A DNA stretch of 64,000 nucleotides from Nitrosomonas sp. Nm34 (GTDB lineage Bacteria > Pseudomonadota > Gammaproteobacteria > Burkholderiales > Nitrosomonadaceae): NCBI RefSeq assembly GCF_900113925.1, contig NZ_FORD01000015.1, positions 1 through 64,000 of the forward strand, read 5' to 3'. The notes beneath the pieces were generated by a model. It was given only the letters and a program-made list of their open reading frames with translations, did not search any database and was not told the origin of the DNA. Position 1 is the first letter of the stretch, and each line of letters starts with the position of its first letter. The position numbers were made by a program, and so were the translations under genes. Positions 16,789-25,736 of this stretch are shown piece by piece.

Positions 16789-18279
16789 TTACAGCTCGTT
16801 GCGCCAGGTCTGATCGTCGTTATCAAACAAGCGGTTGGCTTCTGTCGGCCCCCAGCTTCCAGCCGGATAAGTTGGAATAAATTCACGCTCGACCAGCCAA
16901 TGTTTTAAAATCGGGTCGACAATCCGCCACGCCCATTCCACCTCGTCAAAACGGATAAATAACGAGCGATCACCCTCGATCACGTCGAGTAAGAGTGTTT
17001 CATAAGCATCGAGTGCCTGTTCGTCAGTTTTAAGGAAACTCGCGTTCATCTGCATCACGCGAGTGTCCATGTCAAGGCCGGGCTGCTTGACATGAATTTC
17101 CAAGCGCATCGATTGTTCGGGCTGGATCGACAGCAACACCCAGTTCGGCGCGATGAATTCCAGCGGCGTCTCGCGGAAAAGCTGTTGTGGTGGATGCTTG
17201 AAGCGGATTGCGATCAGTGAAGTCTGCTTCGTCAGTCGTTTGCCGGTACGCAGATAGAACGGCACGCCACGCCAACGCCAGTTATCGATATAAAACTTTG
17301 CAGCAACAAAAGTCTCAGTGAGGGAGTTGATCTCGACATTTTCCTCCTGCTGGTAACCTGCCACTGCCTGTCCATCGATGTTGCCAAAGGTATATTGTGC
17401 GCGCACGGCGTGCGCATGGACTGCGCGCTTGGCAATCGGTCGGATCGAGCGCAATACCTTGACCTTTTCGTCGCGCAGTGCATCTGCCTCAAGCGCGACC
17501 GGGGGCTCCATCGCTACCACAGTCATCAGTTGCATGAGATGATTCTGCAGCATATCGCGCAAAGCACCGGCACGATCGTAGTAGCCGGCGCGCTTTTCGA
17601 TGCCGATCGACTCCGCTACCGTAATCTGCACATGATCGATGAAATTACGATTCCACAGTGGTTCAATCAGTGTGTTGGCAAAGCGAAACACAAGCAGGTT
17701 CTGCACTGTTTCCTTGCCGAGAAAATGGTCGATGCGATAGACCTGCTCCTCATCTAAATACTGATGCAATAGACGATTCAGCACCTCCGCTGATTCGAGA
17801 TCTTCGCCGAAGGGTTTCTCGATCACCACCCGGTTCATACCACGCGGCTGGTTGAGCCCAACTGCTTCAAGATTCTTGATTACCACCGCGAAATCAGCAG
17901 GTCTGATTGCGAGGTAAAACACGGTACGCGAACAAGCGGGTTCCGGCGGCAAATTGGCTGCTAGCGCGCGGTATGATTCCGCATCATTGATATCGCCCCG
18001 GTGGTAGCAAAAGCGGGCGAGGAAGCGCTCAAATACCGGGCCTTCCAGCTTGGCTTTGACTTTGTTAGCCAGTACGCTGCTCAGGTATTCACGCCAGCTG
18101 TCAAGTGTCCAGTCGCGACGGGAAAAAGCAACGATAGTGAGCCCTTCCTCCAGCCGTGAGGCTAATTCCAGATGAAACAGTGCAGGCAAAAGCTTGTTTG
18201 ATGCGAGATCACCTGTTGCACCGAAAATCACAAATGAACACGGCAAATTCTCTGATTGACGCACCTTTGAGCTATTCAT
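16789..18279 (-). CDS. zwf: Glucose-6-phosphate 1-dehydrogenase
   Basis: The enzyme oxidises glucose 6-phosphate to 6-phosphogluconolactone, reducing NADP+, as the entry to the oxidative pentose phosphate pathway. FVIFGATGDLASNKLLPALF is the nucleotide-binding loop, and RIDHFLGKETVQN is the family signature with the catalytic His. The usual length of about 490 residues is met with the start at 18279, where GGAG sits 6 nt upstream. The frame opens earlier, at 18315. The gene lies 94 bp upstream of the amidohydrolase on the same strand. In an autotroph it would serve NADPH supply from stored sugar. Confidence 0.96.
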   Translation of the reverse strand: MNSSKVRQSENLPCSFVIFGATGDLASNKLLPALFHLELASRLEEGLTIVAFSRRDWTLDSWREYLSSVLANKVKAKLEGPVFERFLARFCYHRGDINDAESYRALAANLPPEPACSRTVFYLAIRPADFAVVIKNLEAVGLNQPRGMNRVVIEKPFGEDLESAEVLNRLLHQYLDEEQVYRIDHFLGKETVQNLLVFRFANTLIEPLWNRNFIDHVQITVAESIGIEKRAGYYDRAGALRDMLQNHLMQLMTVVAMEPPVALEADALRDEKVKVLRSIRPIAKRAVHAHAVRAQYTFGNIDGQAVAGYQQEENVEINSLTETFVAAKFYIDNWRWRGVPFYLRTGKRLTKQTSLIAIRFKHPPQQLFRETPLEFIAPNWVLLSIQPEQSMRLEIHVKQPGLDMDTRVMQMNASFLKTDEQALDAYETLLLDVIEGDRSLFIRFDEVEWAWRIVDPILKHWLVEREFIPTYPAGSWGPTEANRLFDNDDQTWRNEL

Positions 18280-18356
18280 CTCCCTTCTCCTTGATCGTAT
18301 GACCGCCGAAGCCATGCCGCATTTTAGCGAGCAGCGTTATAGTGTAGTCGTTCTTA

Positions 18357-18458
18357 TCCCATTTCCAAATCAAACATGACGCGAAGGCGAGCCGCAGACA
18401 GTAAGAAGAATACGGCGAGGTGAAACCGACAAAGCTAGTTTTGATTTAGAAATGGAAT
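18357..18458 (+). repeat. ~100-bp palindromic intergenic repeat, copy 3
   Basis: Left CCCATTTCCAAATCAAACAT, core GCGAAGGCGAGCCGCAGACA, right arm ending TTAGAAATGGAAT. It lies between zwf and nrdJ, upstream of zwf. Confidence 0.88.
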
Positions 18459-18549
18459 TACCTTGCGTAGCGAAACGGATCGCAACGCTTACTCATAACT
18501 CTATTTTATATCCCAGCACTACAGAAACATCCAGCACTTATTCTCTAGC

Positions 18550-20367
18550 TTAATCTGCTTCACGCTCTAAATTACAACAATGCGGTGCTGTTTGTTCTTG
18601 TTCTATCTTGCTGAGAATAGTGCCCGTCACCGGATTAGGACGAAAAGCCGTGCAGCCTTTCAGACCAAGCTCATAGGCCTGTTGATAAAGATTACGAAAT
18701 GCTACAAAATCATAATCTGTCGGCACATTGATCGTTTTGGAAATGGCCTGGTCCACATAGGGCTGAATAGCTGCCTGCATTTGCAGGTGATCAGTGGGTG
18801 AAAGCTGGTAGGCATTGATAAATGCCGGAGGTAAGGATTTACTTACTTCCCTGCTGCGCCAAAAAGCCACGGCATAATCGACCACCTGATATTCTGAATA
18901 GTTCCCATCCAGCCCCAATACGCGTCGCGTGTAGTCACTATCAAAAACAGGCTCCAGACCACTGGAAATATTATTGGCAAGAAGACTGATCGTGCCGGTC
19001 GGCGCAATCGCTGTCAGGTGGCTGTTACGTATGCCATATCGCGCAATATCCTGCCGAACAGTTTCGGGTAACGAGCGTACAAAAGTACCGGCAAGATATT
19101 TTTCCTGGTCGAAGGAGGGAAACGGCCCTTTCTCCCGAGCGATATCAATCGACGCTTGGTAGGCAGTATGACAAATTGTCTGCATGACTGATTGCGCCAT
19201 CTGCAGGGACGCTTTGCTGCCATAAGGTATATTCAGCATTATGAGCACATCGGCCAGACCAGTAATCCCTAACCCGACCCGTCGCGAAGAATGCACTTGC
19301 ATAGCCTGACTGGGTAATGGGAAATTCGAAACATCTATGACATTATCCAGCAAGCGCACTGCAATTCTTATCGCTGCGCTAATCCCTTTCATATCCAGAT
19401 GCGCTTGCTCTGAAAAGGGCGCACAAATGAATTGCGTGAGATTAACAGAACCAAGATTGCACGCACCACACGGAGGCAACGGCACTTCACCGCAAGGGTT
19501 GGTTGCATGAATCCTCTCACAATAATAGAGATTATTAAGTTGGTTGATACGATCAATAAACAATACCCCTGGTTCAGCATAATCAAAGGTAGCACGCATG
19601 ATCTTTTCCCATAGCTCACGTGCACGAACACGCTTGTATACCTTGCACGGAACAGGTTGTCCGCAACCCGACCAATCTCGCATCACCACTTCACCATTCA
19701 TTACCTGCTCACCCACTGGAAAAACCAGCAACCAGTTTTCATCCTTATTGACTGCGGTCATAAGCTCATCGCTGACCAATACCGAAATATTGAAGTGCCT
19801 TAACTGAGTTCGATCCTGTTTAGCAGCTATGAATTCCTCGATATCAGGATGGTCGCAGCGTAATGCCCCCATCATGGCGCCGCGCCGTGCCCCGGTTGAA
19901 AGAATAGTGGCACACATACTGTCCCAGATATGCATGAAAGAAACGGGGCCAGATGCAATGGAGCCAACGCCATACGCCCGCGTGCCCCGCGGGCGTAGTG
20001 TGGAAAAATCATAACCGACGCCGCCCCCTTGCTGCATCGTTAACGCACCCTCCTTGAGCGCATCGAAGATTCCTTCCATTGCATCGGGAATGGTACCCAT
20101 CACAAAACAGTTAAAGAGTGTGACCTTGTGTGCAGTCCCTACACCCGCCTGGATACGACCTCCTGGTAAGAATTTAAAATTGTGTAGAATGTCGTAAAAG
20201 CGCGCTTGCCAATGCTCCCGATTATTTTCTCCTGCAGCCAAGGTAGAGGCAATGCGCCGCCAGCTATCGCTAATCGTGGCATCATAAACCACCCCATCTT
20301 TACGATAGCGGTATTTAGTTTCCCAAACATGCTGGGCAATCGGTGTGGTGAAATAGAGATCGTTCAT
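18550..20367 (-). CDS. nrdJ: Adenosylcobalamin-dependent (class II) ribonucleotide reductase
   Basis: The 605-residue enzyme reduces ribonucleotides to deoxyribonucleotides using adenosylcobalamin to make the active-site thiyl radical. LFNCFVMG holds the first redox Cys. MQQGGGVGYDFSTLR and GARRGAMMGALRCDHPDIE bind substrate. ATNPCGEVPLPPCGACNLGS holds the radical and second redox Cys. AIAPTGTISLLANNISSG is the late conserved block. The C-terminus carries a CC pair instead of a clear CxxC tail. The size fits the shorter class II form. No ribosome-binding site precedes the ATG, and no cobalamin riboswitch was visible upstream. It needs B12, so the host must make or import it. Confidence 0.93.
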   Translation of the reverse strand: MNDLYFTTPIAQHVWETKYRYRKDGVVYDATISDSWRRIASTLAAGENNREHWQARFYDILHNFKFLPGGRIQAGVGTAHKVTLFNCFVMGTIPDAMEGIFDALKEGALTMQQGGGVGYDFSTLRPRGTRAYGVGSIASGPVSFMHIWDSMCATILSTGARRGAMMGALRCDHPDIEEFIAAKQDRTQLRHFNISVLVSDELMTAVNKDENWLLVFPVGEQVMNGEVVMRDWSGCGQPVPCKVYKRVRARELWEKIMRATFDYAEPGVLFIDRINQLNNLYYCERIHATNPCGEVPLPPCGACNLGSVNLTQFICAPFSEQAHLDMKGISAAIRIAVRLLDNVIDVSNFPLPSQAMQVHSSRRVGLGITGLADVLIMLNIPYGSKASLQMAQSVMQTICHTAYQASIDIAREKGPFPSFDQEKYLAGTFVRSLPETVRQDIARYGIRNSHLTAIAPTGTISLLANNISSGLEPVFDSDYTRRVLGLDGNYSEYQVVDYAVAFWRSREVSKSLPPAFINAYQLSPTDHLQMQAAIQPYVDQAISKTINVPTDYDFVAFRNLYQQAYELGLKGCTAFRPNPVTGTILSKIEQEQTAPHCCNLEREAD

Positions 20368-20891
20368 GGTTTTGGGTTAACATCTACTTGGTTTATCAGA
20401 TAGGTAAAGAGATGAACAGCACGATCAAAATCAATGCGTACAGCATAAAATAATTTAATTCGCATTGACACACACTCGCACATACAAAAATGCCACTACC
20501 GAACCATAAAACCTTAACTATAATTTGACAACATTACTGAAATTTGGTTGAATCAATATTGCTCTAGGCTATGATAATGTTCACGGGCTCAGGCAAGGTC
20601 ACAAAAATGGCCAGGATGGTGAAGCAACCGGGCTGCTAAAAAAACTCAATGCAGCAGATCCCGCTTTAAAGTTGAATATTGAGAAAAAAATGCAGAAAAA
20701 TCCACGCTCGATTTGATCTAAAAGAAATCGACCAACTGCAATAAGAGGCGTGAGTCCGACATAACTATTAGGCTCACTCAGGCTCTTCCCGCCGTGGTGT
20801 GACAATGCTTACGTTGAACTCACATTAATGAATAACTGATTTTCATGAAATCGCTGCAGGCACTTAAGCCAGGATAAAATTATTGATTTGG
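20368..20891. other. Gap of about 520 bp with coding-like remnant
   Basis: This space should hold the nrdJ promoter on the minus strand. On the plus strand an open frame of about 50 codons ending near 20718 (GEATGLLKKLNAADPALKLN) looks coding-like but lacks a start codon, so it may be a gene remnant. The second copy of the 60-bp repeat lies at 20770-20829. Confidence 0.35.
20770..20829. repeat. Dispersed ~60-bp repeat, copy 2
   Basis: It shares GGCTC-CTCA, GCTCTTCC and GAACTCAC in the same order and spacing with 38-99. It is intergenic, between pncB and nrdJ. Confidence 0.45.
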
Positions 20892-22241
20892 CTACAAATG
20901 AGTCACCATTTCTGCATCAAGCTGTTTTGCCAAATTCTGCAAGGCGGTCGAAATCGTGACCGGATAGACGGAAACTGTCTCTAAGGTTGTCATAACTTTT
21001 GGTAAATGAGTGTAGCCTGCCAATGTGTGCTGACGTATGTCATATAACGGTATTTTCGGTTGAATGCGCTGTCCTGCCAACATAACCGGCTCAAGCAATG
21101 GTTGACCTTCATAAGGATCATTTTCTGCTAGCGCCACAATGTCATGACTCATTTCATCCTCAGCAGTGTAATAACGGTACACCTGCTTTCTTCCCGGCCA
21201 GGTTGCCTTACCTTCTGAGCGTTTACGGCGTGGCTTGCCGGCATATTCCTGCAACTTATAAACACAATCAAAGGCAGGCGCATCGATGGAAATAGCCAGT
21301 GCGGTGCCAATGCCAAAACCATCTATCGGTGCCTTGGCTGACAGCAAGGTTTGAAGTTTGTATTCGTCCAGGTTACCGCTGGCAAATATGGTCGTGCTTT
21401 GCAGACCTCCCTGATCAAGAATCTGGCGTACATTGAAGGCATGAGCCGCTAAATCGCCGCTATCCAGCCGAACACCCTGGATATTGATACGATCTGCAGC
21501 AAGTATCGGCGCTAAGATGACTACTTTTCTGGCCGCGGCTTCGGTATCATAGGTATCAATCAGCAACACAACGTTATCCGGGCTGGAGTAAGCAAAGTGC
21601 GCAAAAGCTGTCAACTCATCTGCATGCGCCTGAATATAGGAATGCGCCATCGTGCCAAATAAAGGAATGCCGTACAATGCTCCAGCCAGCACAGTTGCTG
21701 TGCCGGAAAATCCTGCCAGATAACTTGCGCGCGCTGCCAGTAAAGCAGCTTCGGCGCCATGCGCCCGACGCATACCAAAATCGACCAATAACTTATCCGG
21801 TGCGAGCAGCACTGAGCGTGCAGCCTTCGAGGCGATCAATGTTTCGAAATGAAAAAGATTGATAAGGCGCGATTCGATCAATTGTGCTTGGGGCAGCGGC
21901 GCAGTGACGCGCAAGACAGGTTCGTTAGGAAAAAACAAGGTCCCTTCAGGCATAGCATGCACATCTCCGCTGAAATGGAACTGTTCAAAATAATCGATGA
22001 GCGAGGGGTGGAAGCGTGCAGCAAGCCATTCGAGCTCCTCAGATGAAAATTTTAAATTCTCAAGAAAATTCAGCACCTGTTCTAACCCAGCCGCAACCAT
22101 GAAATTTCGACCAGGCGACAGCTTACGGATAAACAATTCAAAGACAGCCGTTTCTTGCATGTCTTGCTCAAGATAACTTTGCAACATCGTAAACTGATAT
22201 AGATCAGAAAGCAGCGGGCTGGAAAGTGGATTCATGCTCAT
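20892..22241 (-). CDS. pncB: Nicotinate phosphoribosyltransferase
   Basis: The 449-residue enzyme makes nicotinate mononucleotide from nicotinate and PRPP, feeding NAD synthesis. The N-terminus LLSDLYQFTMLQSYLEQ is typical. MRRAHGAEAALLAARASYLAGF and GTMAHSYIQAHADELTAF carry the active-site His region. IQGVRLDSGDLAAHAFNVR and FASGNLDEYKLQTLL bind the phosphoribosyl group. Its ATG overlaps the stop of pncA by four bases (ATGA), so the two are translated together. Order and direction place it last in the archease-rtcB-uspA-pncA-pncB group. Confidence 0.95.
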   Translation of the reverse strand: MSMNPLSSPLLSDLYQFTMLQSYLEQDMQETAVFELFIRKLSPGRNFMVAAGLEQVLNFLENLKFSSEELEWLAARFHPSLIDYFEQFHFSGDVHAMPEGTLFFPNEPVLRVTAPLPQAQLIESRLINLFHFETLIASKAARSVLLAPDKLLVDFGMRRAHGAEAALLAARASYLAGFSGTATVLAGALYGIPLFGTMAHSYIQAHADELTAFAHFAYSSPDNVVLLIDTYDTEAAARKVVILAPILAADRINIQGVRLDSGDLAAHAFNVRQILDQGGLQSTTIFASGNLDEYKLQTLLSAKAPIDGFGIGTALAISIDAPAFDCVYKLQEYAGKPRRKRSEGKATWPGRKQVYRYYTAEDEMSHDIVALAENDPYEGQPLLEPVMLAGQRIQPKIPLYDIRQHTLAGYTHLPKVMTTLETVSVYPVTISTALQNLAKQLDAEMVTHL

Positions 22242-22822
22242 GCAGTAACAGCCTCAAATTGGGTAAGCGTTGCGCCGAGATGCTCCATTTCTTCGCATGC
22301 ACGTAAGCCATCATCTGGTTGCAGATTGATGGCCCCAATCGCGTCCTCAAGAATAAATGTAGCGTAACGATGTTGTAAGGCATCCTTCACAGTATTGAAC
22401 ACGCAGTATTCAGTCGCAACACCCCCGATAAACAGGCGGCGAATACCTAATTTCTGCAGTAGCGCATGGAGCTGAGTATCGGTAAAAGCTGAGTAAGCCT
22501 CTCTCTCTACCGTTGTCGCTTTGGAAATAACCTGAGTATTGATAGGAAATTCTATCTCCGGGTGAAATGCTGCCCCTGCTGTCGTGGCGATGCAGTGCGG
22601 CGGCCATCGACCGCCTTGTTGCCGGAAAGAACAGTGATCAGGAGGATGCCAATCGCGAGTGGCAAAAATCAGCAGGCCATCCTCATGAAAAAGCTTGAGA
22701 TAGCGATTGATCACAGGAATAAGGGTATCAGCCATCGGCACAGCGAGGCTGCCGCCAGGCAGAAAATCATTCTGCATATCAATGATCACGAGCGCATCTC
22801 CGCTATTTAGTTTCACTTCCAT
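22238..22822 (-). CDS. pncA: Nicotinamidase
   Basis: The 194-residue isochorismatase-fold enzyme hydrolyses nicotinamide to nicotinate. LVIIDMQNDFLPGGSLAV carries the catalytic Asp. RDWHPPDHCSF supplies the metal-binding Asp/His set. GGVATEYCVFNTV holds the nucleophilic Cys. With pncB it recycles nicotinamide into NAD by the deamidating route. Its start overlaps the end of the uspA gene by 20 bp and its end overlaps pncB by 4 bp, a tightly packed operon. GGAAGTG precedes the ATG. Confidence 0.95.
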   Translation of the reverse strand: MEVKLNSGDALVIIDMQNDFLPGGSLAVPMADTLIPVINRYLKLFHEDGLLIFATRDWHPPDHCSFRQQGGRWPPHCIATTAGAAFHPEIEFPINTQVISKATTVEREAYSAFTDTQLHALLQKLGIRRLFIGGVATEYCVFNTVKDALQHRYATFILEDAIGAINLQPDDGLRACEEMEHLGATLTQFEAVTA

Positions 22823-23264
22823 GTGAATGACCTCGTATCAATAAAACGGGTATAGCTGCCGTACGCACTACGCCTTCAGCCACACTTCCCAATAGCAGGC
22901 GGCTGAAGCCAGTTCGACCATGGGTGCCGATCACAATCAAATCGGCTTGCCAGCGTTCAGCCTCTGCCACAATAACATTGGCAATGCGTTGGCCTTTTGC
23001 CTCGAGTAATTTTATTCCAGTGGCCAATCCTCCTTGCTGCACTAACGCTTGTGCATCAATCAGTGTTTTTTCACTACTTTCTCTGACAGTTTCTTGCAGT
23101 TCGGCGTAATTGATATAATTTTCATCTACCCAATAAAGAATATCTTCAAACACATGCACAAGCTCCAGCTGCGCATGATGCTGCTGTGCTAGTTTAATCG
23201 CTTCCTGCAGCGCACAATTTGATGTAGTACTACCGTCAACCGGAACCAGGATTCTTCGATACAT
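22803..23264 (-). CDS. Universal stress protein, UspA family
   Basis: The 153-residue product is a single Usp domain. RRILVPVDGSTTSNCALQEA is the N-terminal strand and loop. IVIGTHGRTGFSRLLLGSVA carries the ATP-binding G-2x-G-9x-G pattern, so it is probably of the nucleotide-binding class. GGGAGA lies 6 nt before the ATG. It is embedded between rtcB (18 bp upstream) and pncA (20-bp overlap). The placement ties a stress sensor-like protein to RNA repair and NAD salvage, although the link is only positional. Confidence 0.93.
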   Translation of the reverse strand: MYRRILVPVDGSTTSNCALQEAIKLAQQHHAQLELVHVFEDILYWVDENYINYAELQETVRESSEKTLIDAQALVQQGGLATGIKLLEAKGQRIANVIVAEAERWQADLIVIGTHGRTGFSRLLLGSVAEGVVRTAAIPVLLIRGHSHGSETK

Positions 23265-23282
23265 GGCATCTCCCGTGTAAAA

Positions 23283-24710
23283 TCATCCTTTTATACATGC
23301 CAGAGGTTTAAGAAAGGCAACTCTCCGAGCAAGCCTGGCCTGCTCTGTCGTTTCCGCGACCAAATCAATATCTTTATAGGCACCCGGTGCTTCCTCAGCT
23401 ACTCCGCGCATTGAGCGGGAACGGATCAAGATACCCTGCTGGGCTAGCTCGCCGATTACCTGTTTTCCATGCCAACGGGCTAACGCCTGATGACGACTCA
23501 ATGCTCGACCTGCCCCATGACTGGCTGAGGCGAATGCGGGATTATCCCGATTACCCGCAAGGATGTAAGAGCCTGTCCCCATACTCCCACCGACAATCAC
23601 CGGCTGACCTACTGCACGGTAACGTTCAGGCAAGGAGGCATGCCCTGCACCAAATGCACGGGTAGCCCCTTTGCGGTGCACATGCAGCACTCGAGATTTG
23701 CCCTCGACGTCATGTTTTTCTAGCTTGCATGTATTGTGCGAAACATCAAACAGCGTCTCCAGCTCACTATTTGGGAAAACTTCCATAAATGTTTCACGGG
23801 TCAGATGAGTCAAAATTTGTCGATTAGCTAAGGCGCAATTGATACCCGCATTCATTGCGCCAATATATTGCTGTCCTTCTGGAGATTTAATCGGGGCACA
23901 AGCCAGTTCACGGTCGGGTAAATGAATGCCGCAGCGCGCTGCCGCCTTGGCCATTGAGACAAGATACTCTGTACCAATTTGATGTCCCAGGCCACGCGAA
24001 CCACAGTGTATCGAAATGATAATTTGCCCTTCCTGCAACCCGAAAGCCTGCGCCGTCACAGTGTCAAAAATACGATCAACTACTTGGACTTCGAGATAAT
24101 GATTGCCTGAGCCAAGGGTGCCCATTTCACCGCGTTGACGCTTCTTGGCTAATTCGGAAACGTTTGCTGGAACCGCGCCTGCCATACAGCCTAGCTCTTC
24201 GATAAACTCCAAATCTGCCTCGCTGCCATAACCTTGCTGGACTGCCCAGCGTGCTCCACCGAGCAGTACTTGATCAAGCTGTTTCGTATCCAGCTTTAGA
24301 AAACCCTCCTCACCTACACCAGCCGGAATGACCCTGAATAACCTTTCAGCAAGGGTCGAAAGGTGTGGTTTCACATCCTGCAAATTCAAGTTGCTACGCA
24401 AGCAGCGAATGCCACAGGAGATATCAAAGCCAACGCCACCAGCAGAAATAACACCCCCTTGCTCAGCATCAAATGCTGCAACTCCACCAATCGGAAACCC
24501 ATAACCCCAATGCGCATCTGGCATCGTCATGGCAGCACCGACCAAACCGGGTAGTGATGCGACATGAGTGATTTGCTCGAGCACTTTATCGTCCATGCTC
24601 TCCAGTAAAGCCCTCCCACCATATAGCAATACTTCCTTCCGACTCTCGCCTGATTTGAGCGGGAATGTCCATAGATAAGGCTGAATTTGATGTAATTGCT
24701 GTAAATCCAT
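23283..24710 (-). CDS. rtcB: RNA-splicing ligase RtcB
   Basis: The 475-residue enzyme joins RNA 2',3'-cyclic phosphate or 3'-phosphate ends to 5'-hydroxyl ends with GTP and Mn2+. Metal ligands are visible in MPDAHWGYGFPIGG, GGVGFDISCGIRCL, GTLGSGNHYLEVQ and SIHCGSRGLGHQIG. SHNTCKLEKHDVEG, TRAFGAGHASLPERY and ASHGAGRALSRHQA complete the active site, the last with the guanylylated His region. Its cofactor archease is encoded just upstream, with one palindromic repeat in the gap. No rtcA or rtcR is in the window. It would repair tRNA or mRNA cut by ribotoxins or stress nucleases. Confidence 0.95.
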   Translation of the reverse strand: MDLQQLHQIQPYLWTFPLKSGESRKEVLLYGGRALLESMDDKVLEQITHVASLPGLVGAAMTMPDAHWGYGFPIGGVAAFDAEQGGVISAGGVGFDISCGIRCLRSNLNLQDVKPHLSTLAERLFRVIPAGVGEEGFLKLDTKQLDQVLLGGARWAVQQGYGSEADLEFIEELGCMAGAVPANVSELAKKRQRGEMGTLGSGNHYLEVQVVDRIFDTVTAQAFGLQEGQIIISIHCGSRGLGHQIGTEYLVSMAKAAARCGIHLPDRELACAPIKSPEGQQYIGAMNAGINCALANRQILTHLTRETFMEVFPNSELETLFDVSHNTCKLEKHDVEGKSRVLHVHRKGATRAFGAGHASLPERYRAVGQPVIVGGSMGTGSYILAGNRDNPAFASASHGAGRALSRHQALARWHGKQVIGELAQQGILIRSRSMRGVAEEAPGAYKDIDLVAETTEQARLARRVAFLKPLACIKG

Positions 24711-24729
24711 CTGATACCCTCTCTTTCTT

Positions 24730-24849
24730 ATTCCATTTCCAAATCAAAAAATAAAGCGAAGGTGAGCCGCAGACAGTATCAATCATAAAGAGTATCAATC
24801 ATAAAGCAAGGTAAAGCCGACCAAGTCAGTTTTGATTTAGAAATGGAAT
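24730..24849 (+). repeat. ~100-bp palindromic intergenic repeat, copy 4 (expanded)
   Basis: This copy is 120 bp because the 16-bp block AGTATCAATCATAAAG is duplicated in tandem in the core. Its right end GGAAT reaches the stop codon of the archease gene. It lies inside the archease-rtcB transcription unit, so its RNA hairpin would be part of the message. Confidence 0.88.
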
Positions 24850-25253
24850 TATACGTCCACTATACAACGCGCTTCCCATATTGTGCCGATTTGCTTTACT
24901 GACAGCATCGTTAAAGTTGCGCCTTTAACCTCGATACCGTGTTCTAAATCCGCATGCCATTTTCCACCTAGCGCTTCAGCCTGCCATAGATTGCCCTGCC
25001 GGTGAATGCGAAAACGGCAAAAAACCATGCCTAGCTCACGTGCTTTTCCCAGCAGCAAATTTAACCAGGTTACCAGTGCAAATTCGAGATCTTCTTCTGC
25101 AAACTCAAAAGCGACAGAAATATCAGGCTGGACCGCTTCAAGATTGGTTACAATAGCAAATACTGCCTCAGCAGCTGACTCAAATGCTTGTTCGACCGTT
25201 GATCCACGTCCAATAATGCCGACATCGGCATCATGTTCAAAATAGTGTGACAT
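24849..25253 (-). CDS. Archease, RtcB activation factor
   Basis: The 134-residue product is an archease, the small protein that helps RtcB take up GTP and turn over. SHYFEHDADVGIIGRG is the family start with the metal-binding Asp/His. STVEQAFESAAEAVFAIV follows. The C-terminus ends GATLTMLSVKQIGTIWEARC and then IVDV, close to the family's usual Asp-rich end. The frame opens at 25289, but homology fits MSHYFEH at 25253; no clear ribosome-binding site exists for either. The stop codon is touched by palindromic repeat copy 4. It heads the operon running to pncB. Confidence 0.92.
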   Translation of the reverse strand: MSHYFEHDADVGIIGRGSTVEQAFESAAEAVFAIVTNLEAVQPDISVAFEFAEEDLEFALVTWLNLLLGKARELGMVFCRFRIHRQGNLWQAEALGGKWHADLEHGIEVKGATLTMLSVKQIGTIWEARCIVDV

Positions 25254-25340
25254 CATTTTTGTGTTTTTGAACCAGACGCATTCATTCATCTAAATAATGC
25301 AGCCTGAAAAAGATACGTCATAAATTAATAATCGTGTCTA

Positions 25341-25443
25341 ATTCCATTTCTAAATCAAAACTGACTTGGCTGGCTTCACCTTGCCGTATGATTGATACTG
25401 CCTGCGGCTCGCCTTTGCTACATTTTTGATTTAGAAATGGAAT
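25341..25443 (-). repeat. ~100-bp palindromic intergenic repeat, copy 5
   Basis: It has well preserved arms, ATTCCATTTCTAAATCAAAA and TTTTTGATTTAGAAATGGAAT minus the first base, with an inverted core. It lies between the archease start and the DAHP synthase gene. Confidence 0.88.
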
Positions 25444-25668
25444 GTCAAAAAATATTTTAATACGAGCTATATAACCGAATTGTGTGGAAGAATATAGCCA
25501 ACCTGGTGGATAAAATACAATATTTACAATATTTTGATGCACGTCAAGTCGCATCAATAAATTACTAAAAATAAATGGGAATAAAAAATCCCACAAGATT
25601 CGAGAACAGAGCCTTAACATTAGATAATCTAGCTAGACGTATAGTTGCATAAGCAATGACAATCCGTT

Positions 25669-25688
25669 CCGATTTCAGTTAGAATCGG
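25669..25688. promoter_or_regulatory. Short dyad upstream of the DAHP synthase gene
   Basis: CCGATT and AATCGG form a perfect 6-bp dyad with an 8-nt centre, about 50 nt before the ATG. It could be an operator or small leader hairpin; there is no supporting evidence beyond symmetry and position. Confidence 0.25.
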
Positions 25689-25736
25689 TATCGAATCACT
25701 GTTATTTCATCTTGTAGAACTATATCAGGCATTTTT

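Noticed and set aside
25318..25620. 100-codon minus-strand frame between the archease and DAHP synthase genes
   Set aside because: Its last third is the palindromic repeat read as protein, and the rest has no recognisable family.
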